64,000 nucleotides of DNA from Catenaria anguillulae PL171 (Eukaryota; Blastocladiomycota; Blastocladiomycetes; Blastocladiales; Catenariaceae). This document shows, piece after piece, positions 21,213-31,935 of this stretch. Positions within the stretch are counted from its first letter, which is position 1. Each line of letters begins with the position of its first letter. The notes beneath the pieces were generated by a model. The model saw only the letters and a program-made list of their open reading frames with translations. It was not told the DNA's origin and did not search any database. The stretch spans positions 1 through 64,000 of the forward strand of contig MCFL01000121.1 of NCBI GenBank assembly GCA_002102555.1, written 5' to 3'. The translations under genes were made by a program, and so were the position numbers.

Positions 21213-21425
21213 GCAAAACACATCCATGCACGATCACAGAAAAAACAAGATGAATCGACGCACATCAGACGTCCCAATGTGGACATGGTCGGAGATTCAA
21301 CCATTCGCGGAATCAAGCAAACAATCTGATACCGAGGGGTTTGGTGAATCCGTCAGCTACATTCTGCAATCCGGCGATGAACATGAGTCGAACGTATTCG
21401 CGGCGCTGATTCTCGCGCAGGAACG
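21213..21425 (-). pseudogene. C2 RNase H, C-terminal piece
   Basis: Read on the minus strand: LAFLRENQRREYVRLMFIAG, LQNVADGFTKPLGIRLF and FREWLNLRPCPHWDV after one in-frame stop. This matches C1 at 36600-36770 (LAFLRENQRREFVHLVFIAG). It continues the C2 frame broken off at 40454 by the insertion of C1. Confidence 0.88.
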
Positions 21426-21430
21426 CAAGC

Positions 21431-21782
21431 TCTTGGAATGTGGCGCCTAGTGCATATATACTATATTAACGGCCATTAGTACAGGCGGCAGTTCACATAA
21501 GATGCAACATGCGGTGGTCGGATCAGTGGACTATCACCGATCCGACTCATGAACACATGGCCCTACGCGGCCAGGGACCGGAACGGAAAAGAGAGGGAGA
21601 GAAGAAGAAGAACAAGAAGATGGTATGTATTTTGGTTAGCAACATCGCGCAATTGCAACTGACCGGGGGAGCATCCCAGCGAACCCGGCCGGTCCAACGC
21701 CAAACCGACCTTGCCTTCCTCTCCTCGACCTTCATCCCTTCCCAACTGTACCATCTTGCTATTTCAGGGCGAATACTCAACA
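21431..21782 (+). repeat. C1 5' LTR
   Basis: 352 bp, starting TCTTGGAATGTGG (the 3' LTR has the canonical TGTTGG) and ending CGAATACTCAACA. It is nearly identical to the 3' LTR once the mariner element is removed, so C1 inserted relatively recently. It supplies the empty site for the mariner insertion (gtgcatatatactatatt, about 21450-21467). Confidence 0.93.
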
Positions 21783-21796
21783 GATTAAGAGTCTCA
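21783..21796 (+). promoter_or_regulatory. C1 primer-binding site, tRNA-Lys(CUU) anticodon arm
   Basis: GATTAAGAGTCTCA abuts the 5' LTR. Its complement TGAGACTCTTAATC equals the 5' stem, loop (CTCTTAA, anticodon CTT) and first stem bases of the anticodon arm of tRNA-Lys(CUU). Priming would need a 5' half-tRNA, as known for Drosophila copia with initiator tRNA-Met. Confidence 0.8.
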
Positions 21797-21936
21797 TACT
21801 CTACACCACCCGCTGGGTGTAATGGGTAGGTATTCATCCTGGAATGCAGATCACAGAACGGAAGAGTGGATGGTGAGGTGACACCTGACCACGCAAACCA
21901 AACAATCCACCAATCCACCAATTCCCCGCCACCCCA

Positions 21937-22120
21937 CCATTGACTTTGGATTGGCGACGCATGAGTCTTCGGACAGCGTTGGCCGCGGCACGATCAGAGT
22001 GGCCATGGGTCACTGCTGCGCCATTGACTTTGGATTGGCGACGCACGAGTCTTTGGACAGGTCGGCCGCGGCACGATCAGAGTGGCCATGGGTCACTGCT
22101 GCACCATTGATTTTGATTGG
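21937..22120 (+). repeat. Tandem repeat of 83-84 bp in the C1 leader
   Basis: Two full units and a partial third, beginning ccattgactttggattgg at 21937, 22021 and 22104. The unit contains ccgcggcacgatcagagtgg. It lies between PBS and gag, where packaging signals normally are. Confidence 0.85.
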
Positions 22121-22383
22121 CAGCGAGTCTGGGAACAGTGTCGGCCTTGTCGCAACCAGGGCGATCTACTCGATGATTTCCCAATTGGAGGGACCTGCAA
22201 TCCGAACTGCGCTGGTGAAGCTACTGTATTATGCTGGACATGACTGGGACAACTACGGGCAACATCTGCACTGCGAGCTGGATGGGGCCAGACTGCCAAA
22301 GCAAACACCCATGGAACCGATGAAATGATCGCCCTGACCGGGGATCGGCAACCCTGATTGGGGATCGGCGACCCTGACGCGAG

Positions 22384-24237
22384 ATGGCGGACCTCCCAAA
22401 TCAACGACAACATGGGCGATTGGTGCACGAGAGACATCTCCCAGTATCCAATTCGCAACGCCAGAACCAGGATAGATCACAGCACACCATGCAACCGGAC
22501 TCTGAACACGCTACCGCGCACCAAGATGGCGGCCCGAGTGACGAAACGACGGCCAAGATGCAAGATGCGCATACTGCTGCGGAAAATGCGATCTCGTCCA
22601 CGAGTGCCATGACCGTCAGGTACCCGGCCCCTGCTGTTGCAGATGGTGCGACCGAGGAAACAATGGAGAAGGCACGCAAGCTCCTTGGCATCCCCATCCC
22701 CAACACCCTCGCCGGTAAAAGCGCCACATACCTTGCCTCCTTGTTCAAGGTTCTCATGATCAAAGAGGGCGTCTTCCTCCGCATCCAGCATTATGACTCG
22801 GAAAAGTTCGCATCCGTGTACATGATGTCCGATTCGCTCGTGTTGTGGCTGTGCGCCGCGACTAAAACCTCGTTTCACCTCTCCAACGAGAACCCGTTGA
22901 CCATGGAACTGCAACTCAAATGGCAACTCATTGATGCTGGTGCTGCGATCCCCATGTTCCAGGCGTGGAATGTCCGGATCACGCCCGCTGTTTGTGCTGC
23001 TTACCACACAGTCTTCTTTGGCTTCCCCGCGCCAGTGATTGCTTCAGTGCCAAATGGTACGACAGACCATGGTCATGCCTTGCCGACCCTAGTCTGACAC
23101 TATGCCCTGCGATGAATCAGACTACACTGACAAGCCAGACGACACCACAGATGGTGCTCGCATTGACAACTGGAAACGCACCGCCCAGGAAGCCGCTGAC
23201 GCAGTGACCAATGAGTTGAGTAAGGGGATTGCCGAGATCCGGGCGAAACGCTGGCGTCTCAACGAACAGCGCCAGGCGCTTCAATCAGGTCACGTCACCT
23301 TGACAAAGCCACCCATGCGCGCCTCATGCGCGAGTTTGCGGCCAAACGCGCGGCCCTGCTTGCGGAGGGGGAGGAATTCCTCGCCTCCCTCACGCATGCG
23401 CCTGCCCTGGCCCCAGCGGGTGACCCTCAATTCACACTCGACCAGCGCGCGGTTGGCCTGACGACTGGCGGGACCCGTGCAGCCCCTGGCGCTGCCCCGA
23501 TGGTGTCGGCATGGGTACTGCTGGGCTTGCCCTTGATGACCCGCTGCTCGAGGCCTCGATCCAGCGCACTCGCTTCATGCAAGTATTCCAGCAGACCGTC
23601 CCGAGTATCTCTGACGTGCGCGGCATGATATTTGATGAGATCAACATGTCCAAGGTTGACACCGTCCAGTTCTATGCCTGGTTCGATAAGTTCGAGAAGA
23701 CCCTGAAAAAGTACCGCGTGCACGGCGTCATCAAGATGCCGCTGCGGGAATGGGGCACATTCATTTTTGGTGCCGCCGCCAACGACGACGTCACCGACTC
23801 CATCAACATCACTGACGCAATCCGGGCCGCTGTAAAGGGCATGGACCTCATTGCCATCCCGAACGAAACAGCCTGAGACCTGGTGGATTGCCTGATGCAA
23901 GCACCAAGTGTCTGCTCTACATCTGCTCGCCACTCAACCGAGGACGGGCTCTGTCGCATTGACGCAGGTCGATTCAGCACGCCGCTAGTGTTCACCAACC
24001 ACGTTCAGCTGGTGCTCACGGCAATCCAGTGTATGGACAAGTGGGTGGGCGAGCCCCTTGGTCCAGGCCTCCTCACATCGCTCGAGCAAGGCATGTACCA
24101 CGCGCTTCGCCAGGCTCTGTTCAACCGGTTTGCGGCTGCAATCAAGGCCCACAAGCAACGCAATAAGCCCGTGCACGTCTGGTCGGTCACAAAGCTCTTC
24201 AACGAGGCCTTGGAGGGCGAATATTTCAGAATGTGAG
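22384..24237 (+). pseudogene. C1 gag (several frames)
   Basis: The first frame (22384-23097) gives a helical protein with EETMEKARKLLGIPIPN and FLRIQHYDSEKFASVYMM. Further frames follow: 23102-23461 (coiled-coil-like, AKRWRLNEQRQALQ), 23511-23876 (DEINMSKVDTVQFYAWF), and 23883-24237, whose segment LTSLEQGMYHALRQALFNR and VWSVTKLFNEALEG corresponds to C2 gag ASIEKGLYAAIG...ISQIFEKALF. The last two parts are certainly gag; the first 700 bp have no counterpart in C2 and may be an extra leader ORF. Stops at 23095, 23874 and 24235 break it. Confidence 0.7.
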
Positions 24238-24245
24238 CGGGATAC

Positions 24246-26222
24246 CGTGTGGCACGACTTGTTTGCTGCCCCTCAGCGCCCGGCGGGGCCCGGCGCAGCC
24301 CACGCCAAGGATGTCCGTCTGCCCGCGGCCGGCGCAGCCAGTGCGGCCGGCCCCAGGGCGGGTGCGGCCCCGACCCAGCCCCTGCTGACGCACCCCAAAA
24401 AGAACCTGTACTTCCGGGACCGTTGCTGGACCTGCTGGACGCGTGGCTGCAAGAACTCTCGTGGGCCTGGTGACCGTTCCTGCATCTTCGCAGCGCAGCA
24501 CAAGAAAAAGATGTGCAACAAATGTGGCTGGCGCGGCCACATTGCGGAGTCCTGCGATATGACCGCCAAGTATTACTTGCCCGCGTTTGCGGCCACTCTC
24601 GCCATGGATGCCAATGGCGACTTGGGTACCTCGGAGCGTGGCCCGCGCCAATTGCGCACCCGCGACGCGGCCATTGTGATTAGGGAGGAGCAGCAGCAGG
24701 TACACGATACCCCGCGCCCTGCAGAGCCTGTCGAATGGTGCATTGATGGCGGCGCAAACCGGCATATGACCCCGTACATTAGTGACTTCTCAAGCATTCA
24801 CCGCATCCGGACCCCGCTTCCTGTCACAGTCGCTGACAACACCAAGATTACGGCTACACATGTCGGTGACATCCACGTTACTGTCCAAGGTTTCTCGCCC
24901 TCGATCACCCTTGCCGGTGCACTCCTTGTGCCCGATCTGTCCACCCGCCTTGTCTCTCCGACGCTTTTATCTGAAGCGGATCACTGCATTCAATTCTCCA
25001 CATTCATGGGCATGCAGTACATTGTTCTTCATACACCATCTTGCTCACAACTGGACTCTGTGCATGGAACCTGCTCTTGTGATGAGCTGAGGTTACCCTG
25101 GTTTCCACTTGCCACCTGCAACGGGCTCTCATTCCTGGAAACAACCATTACACCGACACTTGGCGTCTTGAGGGATGCCCCTGTGTCGCCGTTGGAGCCA
25201 GTCTCTCGTTTGGTTGTTGTTGAGGAGCCGGACATTGGCGTCTACGCAGGTGGTCTTCCCGATGTGGCCACATGGGAACTGTACGGGCTGGGCTCAGATG
25301 ACCCCATCTTGAGCGCATGGATCCCTGACCTTGGCCGTGAGTATATATTCTGTTCGAGCAACGCCGCTGAGGCAGATTTGGAACAGCTGGGCACCAAGTT
25401 TGGCGTGCTGTTTGACCCGGCATTCCCGGTTGCATTCACTACGGTCGCTCCGACCCCACCCGCAGACCCCAGCAAGCTTGTCCCCGCGGTGGATCGCCTC
25501 CAGCACCTGCACGTTGTCTACAACCACATTGCGGGCGACTCTTGGCACCTCGTTTGTGAGTCGATGGGCCTTTGAGCTCACCCGGTAGCCTGCCACTCAT
25601 GCGCCCTGGCCAAAGCGACCCAGCGGCGCACTGTCCCGCTGTCTCAGTTCCCATGTGTGACCGCCCCGTTACAACGACTCTTCATGGACCTCAACATCAT
25701 TGACCGCCAGGGGCATGGTGGCGCGCGGCACCTGCTTGTCATCATGGATGACTTCTCGGACATGTGTGCGGTGATCCCAATCTCTGACAAATCAGACTCG
25801 GTGTTTCATTTGTTCACGCACCTCGTCACGCTCTGGGAGCGCTGCATGTCTTGCCGCCTCGCTGCAGTTCAGCATGACTGTGGAACCGAGTTTCTGAATG
25901 CGCGATTTGACAACTGGCTGCACCACCGTGGTGTTGAGCGGTACCCGTCTCTTGCTGGCAACCACCAGGCAAATGGCCGGATTGAGCGTCTCAACAGGTA
26001 CATCAACGAGCGGATCCGCGTTTACCTCATGCACCTAGATGGAGTCGTACCCGCTGATGAGGCTGCCGGGCTGTGGCCGCTTGCCGCCCAACTAGCTGGC
26101 GTGGTACGCAACCACACGCCGCTCAAGCGTTTGGATGACCTCACGCTGTTTCAGGCATTCTTCAAGTCTGATTTCGTGCCCAGACTGCACGCGTTTGGCT
26201 CAGCAGCCTACCAACCTCCAAA
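24246..26222 (+). CDS. C1 nucleocapsid, protease and integrase
   Basis: Order: a Cys-rich motif CWTCWTRGCKNSRGPGDRSC, a CCHC knuckle CNKCGWRGHIAESC, protease WCIDGGANRHMTPYISDF (copia-type active site with Asp in D-G-G), a central segment ending HLHVVYNHIAGDSWH and CHSCALAK (integrase zinc finger), then the core LFMDLNIIDRQGHGG (D), VQHDCGTEFLNARF (D), GNHQANGRIERLNRYINER (E). One stop at 25573 interrupts the finger. The frame is cut at 26222 by an 82-bp LINE insertion. Confidence 0.88.
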
Positions 26223-26226
26223 TCCA

Positions 26227-26308
26227 TTATCCCCCTTTCCCTTCCTTGTTGGGCATTCAGATCTGATATGATTGTATAAATACATGCAGCGTGGTTAACA
26301 AAAAAAAA
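26227..26308 (+). mobile_element. LINE family B, copy B3: 82-bp 3' tip only
   Basis: The insert holds cccctttcccttcctttg-like sequence, cagatctgatatgatt, tataaatacatgcagcgtgg and an A-tail, which is the reverse complement of the 3' end of LINE B1 (31954-32020) and B2 (44437-44500). It is flanked by the TSD acctccaaatcca (26214-26226, 26309-26321). Confidence 0.93.
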
Positions 26309-26321
26309 ACCTCCAAATCCA

Positions 26322-27117
26322 GACTTACCCGCATTCAAGCTATGCCCAACAGCCCAACGGCGGGTGTTTGTTGGGTACCGTGACAGCGACTGTGCCACGC
26401 TCCTCCTGCTTGATCCACACTCTGGCATTGTTCACGAATCAACCACTGCCAAGTTCCTTGAGTCTGATATTGTCCAAGCAGCCATACGCGGGCCATCTGC
26501 CGAGTTTTTGGAAGAGTTGCCCAAGGCATTCTTGCCCTTCACGACCCAACCGACCGCGACTATGCGCCTGATGGCAATGCAGCAACCACTGATGACGGCT
26601 CCGATGACGATGTCCCGCCACCGACACCTATGCACGCAGGCCGCGCGGGGCCCGACGTGCTACCACCGCTGTGCCGGCTCGCTTGACCCCCGCTGGACGT
26701 GCACCTGGCGTCCGCCAGGGCTCGCCATCACCCCGCCGTGCTGAGTCCCCGCCACGCGCGGAGCTTACTCAGCCAGTGCGTCCGAGGGTTGTGCCACCGC
26801 GCCCGACGCTGCGCCCCTATGTTGAGATTACACTGCGTCAACCCAGTGTGGGGGAGGGTGGTGCTCAGCGAGCCGTAGGTGCTTTTCACAACGCTGGGCC
26901 AATCACAGCGTCACTTGCCATTCACACTGACAAAGATGGTGTGGTCAACTGTGATGCACGCCGCCACCTTGCTCGAGCAACGGCAAAACTTATCAACTCG
27001 ATGGATCTTGACATCCCAAAGATGCGTGCGGCCGATGTCCAAGTACCAAAATCACACAAACAGGCCAAAGAAGATCAACATGCCGACCACTGGCAAAGAG
27101 CGGAGCTTGTCGAACTT
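26322..27117 (+). pseudogene. C1 integrase C-terminus and pol linker
   Basis: After LINE B3 the frame reads PNPDLPAFKLCPTAQRRVFVGY-like sequence with FVGYRDSDCATLLLLDPHSG, the usual copia segment after the integrase, then a Pro/Arg-rich linker and KLINSMDLDIPKMRAADV, the start of the RT region (compare C2 ELDMPKIKAADAH). It is cut at 27117 by LINE A3 within RAELVEL. Confidence 0.82.
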
Positions 27118-27336
27118 TTTTTTTTTTTTTTGGATCACTACCACATGTATTGAAGCTGAAACCAACACAAAGCCTTGAGAGAAGATACAAGAGCAGGAAG
27201 GTTACAGATCCAAGACACTCAATAGATGACAAAAGCAAGCAGAGAAAATGGCAAGCAATTGGTGGTAGGGGCACTTGGCCATGGGGACAACAAAGAGAGA
27301 GAGGGGGAGAGAGAGGGAGAGAGAGAGGGAGAGAGA

Positions 27337-27367
<31 letters not shown>

Positions 27368-29438
27368 GAAGTAAGCAGACGGAAGGTAACAGGGTCTGAG
27401 GGCGACATTCAACCACATCACAGATGCACAAAATGAACAACATGCAACAGAGAACCAAGAAAGGTCGAAGTCAAATAAAGGGAAGCAGTGTCAAAACAAC
27501 GGTGAGCATACGAGGACAAGGGAGGGTTACGCCATACGCGCAGAGGCAGCAGTTGGAGAAAGCAAGGGGACAAAAACAGAATGTGTACCCGACTGTACCC
27601 TGACACGGGTAGCAAAGCGTTGCTGTGAGTGTCCGAACCCAAACCTGGGGGTTGAGAGCCCTGGGAAATTGCCGTGGGACCGCCATTCGCCAAAAGAAAC
27701 CGGTGCATGCGAGGCTGATGAGGAGCCAACGAGGGGTGGGCAGCCAGCGTGGCACTCGTAGATGTAATGTGCGGCAACGAGCGCAAGGTTCATGGGCGGC
27801 TGCTGGGCCACTGGGGCGCGTGTCTCCCGACAGTGGGGACATTGACAGGGCTGCCGGGCCGCAAGCGGGTTTTCTGGCATGTGTCGCTCGATCGGTCCAA
27901 CGAGCCTGCACCGCTCCTTCCACAGCACAGTTTGGATGGTTGTGGAAGCAATTGAGACAATTCGCGCGAGGATAGATACAAGGTTGGGAAACTGTTGTCG
28001 CAGGCGCACCTCAACTACGCATGCTGCAGTTGCCCGTAGTTTGGCTGGATCCATTAGCCGCTCGACGAGTGTCTTTGCTGCCGCTTGGTGTGCCGTCATC
28101 CTGCGACGCGATAGCAGCTCCACAACCTGTTCGTGCACATCCAATCGGCATGTCCAGAATATGTTGGCAAGTGAGCGACACCTGAGCCAATGTTGTTGAT
28201 CATCGAGAGCACCGCAGAGCACACAATTTGGGGACGGTACCCGCTCTGGCCAATACTTGTGGAGTTGAGCACAAGTTGGCAGGCGACTCGTCAAAACCTT
28301 GACGCGGAACGTGACTGATGCGTCGTTGGCAAACGATGCGAACATGGCCGATGCCTTGCGACCATTACGAATGGCCCCGTCAAACACCATCAGGTCAGGC
28401 TGCCCAACCAACTTGAGCATATACGAGTACAAATTGACGCGGGATTGCATCTGTGCTTGTCGCCGAATTGCGCGGCCCACCTGTGCGTATACCAGCTCAT
28501 GACCTACCTGCACCAGCGCACCAAAGTCAATTGCGTCCAGAAACCGTGGCGAAAAGGCGTACACCTCACGGCAATTTGCACCACAACGGGCAAGCTCGTC
28601 AGCCCTCTCGTTCCCTGCATCCCCATCATGGCCCTTGACCTTCACGAGATCCAGCACGAGCCTCTTTTCCTTAACCAGTGCATGAAGGACAAGTAACAAG
28701 TCGTGCAGCGGCGACGGGTGACGTGGCCCAATTGCCTTGGCATCGGGCCGGCCCAGAAACACGGGAACAACCTGCACGGTGACAGCCGAGTCTGAAAAGA
28801 CACGCGCATGCAATCCGACAGGGAGCTTGTCAACGATTGCAATAACAGCGGCGATCTCAGGGCGTGATGAACTAGTCGGAGCGGGCGGCAGTCGGCCGAA
28901 GACTTCCAGGTCGAGCTGGGGGCAGTGAGCACCGAGTCCCATAACGGCATCAGTCGTATCCGTAGCGGGTTGCAGCGAGCCGTCGGTCCAACAATCAAGG
29001 ATTGTGCCATGGTGCGTTGTGAGCGGTTGCGTGACATTGGCGAGAGGTGGAGCTGAGTAGGCTGAGCTTGAGTGGTGGCTGTCGTCATCACCGTCGCTAT
29101 TGTCGCTGTCTACATCCATGTCGTCTTGCACATACCCAGAGAAGAAACTGGACATGTACGGGCAGTGCTCGGGCATTCGTGGTTGGGCGCGAGAACAACA
29201 TACGCGTCCACACCGTCCCGACGCCTCGTGAGAGACTTGGCTGAGATGGGGTACGTGTACGCAAGTGGGATGGTGAAAGGCAATCGGCCACGTCACACGT
29301 TGCTGACGACAATTGGCAGTTACCGTATCACCACAGTCAAGGCATAAATGGAGGAGAGTGTGGTCGGGGGCACAACACCTCGTCAAGCATTAGGCAAGTG
29401 CATTCTGCAAGGTGGCGCAGTGTGATGATTGGTCCGTT
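27118..29438 (-). mobile_element. LINE family A, copy A3, longest copy of the family
   Basis: T-run at the left end, TSD agcttgtcgaactt at 27104-27117 and 29439-29452. It reaches about 160 bp further 5' than A2 and contains the empty site for SINE1-a. The C1 RT frame (HWQRAELVELAALEANGTFEV) is restored when it is removed. Confidence 0.94.
27527..29386 (-). CDS. LINE A3 ORF2 C-terminal part: zinc finger, RNase H, C-terminal extension
   Basis: 619 open residues in the arrangement of A2: a first Cys/His cluster (LLHLCLDCGDTVTANC), an acidic spacer, RNase H (CWTDGSLQPAT, SRPEIAAV, VFSDSAVTVQ, KVKGHDGDAGNERAD), the zf-RVT finger CVLCGALDDQQHWLRC, and the C-terminal extension with CQCPHC. All catalytic residues are present. 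RT is missing by 5' truncation. Protein identity to A2 is very high by eye, so both copies are young. Confidence 0.9.
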   Translation of the reverse strand: MTRCCAPDHTLLHLCLDCGDTVTANCRQQRVTWPIAFHHPTCVHVPHLSQVSHEASGRCGRVCCSRAQPRMPEHCPYMSSFFSGYVQDDMDVDSDNSDGDDDSHHSSSAYSAPPLANVTQPLTTHHGTILDCWTDGSLQPATDTTDAVMGLGAHCPQLDLEVFGRLPPAPTSSSRPEIAAVIAIVDKLPVGLHARVFSDSAVTVQVVPVFLGRPDAKAIGPRHPSPLHDLLLVLHALVKEKRLVLDLVKVKGHDGDAGNERADELARCGANCREVYAFSPRFLDAIDFGALVQVGHELVYAQVGRAIRRQAQMQSRVNLYSYMLKLVGQPDLMVFDGAIRNGRKASAMFASFANDASVTFRVKVLTSRLPTCAQLHKYWPERVPSPNCVLCGALDDQQHWLRCRSLANIFWTCRLDVHEQVVELLSRRRMTAHQAAAKTLVERLMDPAKLRATAACVVEVRLRQQFPNLVSILARIVSIASTTIQTVLWKERCRLVGPIERHMPENPLAARQPCQCPHCRETRAPVAQQPPMNLALVAAHYIYECHAGCPPLVGSSSASHAPVSFGEWRSHGNFPGLSTPRFGFGHSQQRFATRVRVQSGTHSVFVPLLSPTAASARMA

Positions 29439-29656
29439 AGCTTGTCGAACTTGCCGCGCTTGAGGCGAACGGCACGTTTGAGGTTATCAAGATTTGGCAT
29501 GGCCAGTGCCCAATTGGCTGCAAGTGGGTCTATGATGCGAAAAGCGACCCGGATGGTAACTTGACCAAGTTCAAAGCCCGACTAGTCGCCCGTGGAGACC
29601 AGCAATCCGCCCATGGCCTCGAAACCTACTCTGGCACGCCAACCACTGCCGCAGTC
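29439..29656 (+). pseudogene. C1 reverse transcriptase, N-terminal piece
   Basis: Reads LAALEANGTFEVIKIWHGQ, CKWVYDAKSDPDGNLTKFKA and RLVARGDQQSAHGLETYSGT, the start of copia RT (C2 has LATLEANGTFEIVKIQAGQ). It stops after PTTAAV at 29656, where a SINE-containing block replaces the catalytic centre. Confidence 0.88.
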
Positions 29657-30011
29657 TTTTTTTTTTTAAATACAAGCAGCCTATGTACTGAGGGAGATCT
29701 AACCATTGATACACAAAGACACAAGCTCATACACACAAACACACAACTCCTTGGACTTGGCACTTGGGTACTTGCTTGGGGCCTTGGACCTTTTGGCTTG
29801 ATTCCGGTCTTGTACAACCACCAACAGAGGGTGGGCAAAGCAAGAATGCAAGCAATGCAGTTGCAGGGGCAAGGAGGCCAGGGGACAGAAGGAGGCAATG
29901 TGGAGCAGAGACCAAGCAACCACATGTGCACCAGATGACTTGGGTGGGGTTCGAACCCACAACCTTCACCTTGCAAGGCGGGAGTGTTGCCACTATGCCA
30001 AAACCACTGGC
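29657..30011 (-). mobile_element. SINE1 copy b
   Basis: T-run at 29657-29667 and tRNA-derived head (box B GGTTCGAACCCC on the minus strand) ending at 30011; about 95% identical to copies a and c. Unlike them it has no TSD: left flank ccgcagtc, right flank gagtataacc. The left side is C1 and the right side an unrelated gene fragment, so the copy marks a recombination or deletion joint. Confidence 0.9.
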
Positions 30012-31143
30012 GAGTATAACCGTTTACAATTTTTTTACCCACATGGGCTGTCATGTCAATAACAGGAGCATGCTTCCACAACTTGTCGCTCCACAAGCTA
30101 CACAATTGACATTGGCCTATGTCAGCGAGACGGAAAACGACTGAATGCGGAAAAGGGAAAACATACGTTTGTGTATTGACTTGGCGGTGGCCCTCAGTCT
30201 GCTCAGCCTTCAAGCCTGCACGGAAACGGCGGATGCTCTGATGCAAGGTCTCATGCAGGTCGGCAATTGCCGTGGCGCCAACAGGGATCAGACGATCAAT
30301 ATCCTTGATCTCGTACTTGATGTCCTCTTGCTTGACAATGATTTCGTCGGTCATGGCGTCGGACTGGCCAGACTGAAGAAGCAAGTCGGCAGTGTTATTG
30401 CTGTAGCAAGGTCAAAGTCATGCAGAGTGGCAAAAGAAAACATTACATACCATTACGCCGGTTTGTGGAGATGGGGAAGGGTCACGAGCGCGAGCCCGTT
30501 TGGCAGCGCGGGGACGATGGTTGGGCGAGTTGCCTTCGGGATTGTCCCGGCCATCGTCGCTATCCTGATCGCCGGATTGGGCAACAGTCTTGGCGTTGCT
30601 GCCGGAGACGGAGCCAGTTGGGACGCGGCGACGAGGCTTTTGGTTGGTGGTTTGAGAGTTGATGTTGGGAACTGAGCGCACAGCGGTGATCACAAACTCG
30701 GGCGACGAATCAGGGAGGTTCAGGTCACGGGCGCGGGCGGTACCGGTAGAGTGAGGACGAGTGGAGGGACCGGAGGGGGCAGCTTCAGGCGCGGGGCGAG
30801 TGGCAATCGGAGCAGGGCGGTTGGCGACAAGCACTATGTCAGGCGATTCAGCCATGGGGGCAACTTGAGTCGAATTGCGGGACGGGGTTGCCAGGGCGAT
30901 CAAGCCAGAAGGGGCGAGACCATCGGAGGCACCTTGGGAGATGTCCTCATTGTCCGACGACAACAGGATGACGACGTTGTCGTTGCCGGTCGAGGGCGAG
31001 CCGGAGGGATCAAGGTCAATGGTACGACGCTGGTTGAGGTTGATGCGGGTCATTGGTGCGGGTCGTGGCAAGCAAGCAGGGAAGGAGCAAGCAGGCAAGG
31101 AGCAAGCAGGGTTGGTCGGCAGTTGCAAATGCTTATGAGGCAA
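30012..31143 (-). pseudogene. Fragment of an unidentified intron-bearing gene with SIM-like motif
   Basis: Minus strand: exon 1 from ATG at 31143 (or 31053) to about 30453, intron 30404-30452 (GTATGT...CTACAG), then a second exon to about 30170, a further GTATGT..AG intron, and a third exon cut off by the SINE at 30011. The protein is Pro/Ser-rich with DNVVILLSSDNEDIS, a hydrophobic core next to acidic Ser residues like a SUMO-interacting motif, a basic stretch RAAKRARARDPS, and a helical EIIVKQEDIKYEIKDIDR. The family is not recognised. It may be captured host sequence or cargo of a lost transposon. Confidence 0.5.
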
Positions 31144-31328
31144 AATGTATGTATCAACCAGTGGGAGAGATCGAGCATTATGGATTTACGTGGCTCATGT
31201 CTCCTGACCGTCTCACGGTCTCACTGTCTCACTCTCAGTTGGCTGTTGGAACACAACAGAACAATCAGCCGTCACGTGCCTTTCTCTGGAAGATCGAAGG
31301 TCCCCGACCACGGAAAATCCAGGAAAAA
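31144..31328. other. Unassigned spacer upstream of the gene fragment
   Basis: No coding feature is supported. It includes gaccgtctcacggtctcactgtctcac-type short repeats and would hold the promoter of the minus-strand gene fragment. Confidence 0.4.
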
Positions 31329-31388
31329 CTAACCCCAGACCTAACCCCGGACCTAGCCCCCAACCTAACCCTAACCCTAACCAACCCA
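31329..31388 (+). repeat. Interstitial telomere-like repeat
   Basis: Degenerate units ctaaccccagac, ctaaccccggac and ctagcccccaac pass into cctaaccctaaccctaacc, i.e. the TTAGGG-type telomere repeat read as CCCTAA. It sits exactly at the joint where copia C1 resumes (31395). Confidence 0.85.
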
Positions 31389-31394
31389 CATATG

Positions 31395-31935
31395 ATAACA
31401 CTCCTTGTCCAACGACATGACAGCATCTGGTTCGGCCAGCCCCAACACATCAACAACATCATTCGCAAATGCAGCGCACTTGCCAAGACCCACGCTCAGG
31501 ACCAACCAGCCCGCGACCATGTTGTCAAGGCTGAGGACTCCCCGGCACCACTTGCAGCAGACAAGATCAAGGAATACCAGCATCTGTTGGGCATGCTGCT
31601 CTTTGTTGCAACAGGCACGCGCCCAGACATCTCATTTGCCGTTCACTCTGCTGCTCGCCACGCAAAGCACCCAAGCATGCGCAACTTTGCCAACCTGCTC
31701 AACATCGTTGGTTACCTAAAGAAGCACCGCGACTATGGTATTTGGTACCCAAAGCTCAGCGACGGTGCCTCATTTTGGAGCACAGTTTCTGGCTACTGTG
31801 ACTTGTCGTACGCAGACGACTCAGCGACACAGCGCTCAACATCAGGTTTCTGCTTCGGCATTGGTGGTGGCCCCGTGACATGGTCCAGCCGCCGACAACC
31901 ATGGGTTGCAACGTCAACAGCAGAGGCAGAAGTCA
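31395..31935 (+). pseudogene. C1 RT C-terminus and RNase H, first part
   Basis: Resumes with TLLVQRHDSIWFGQPQHINN, then KEYQHLLGMLLFVATGTRPD and SFAVHSAARHAKHPS, WSTVSGYCDLSYADDSATQRS (RNase H Asp), PVTWSSRRQPWVATSTAEAE (Glu). Compared with C2 about 190-200 codons are missing before it, including the catalytic YVDD box. It is cut at 31935 by LINE B1. Confidence 0.88.
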
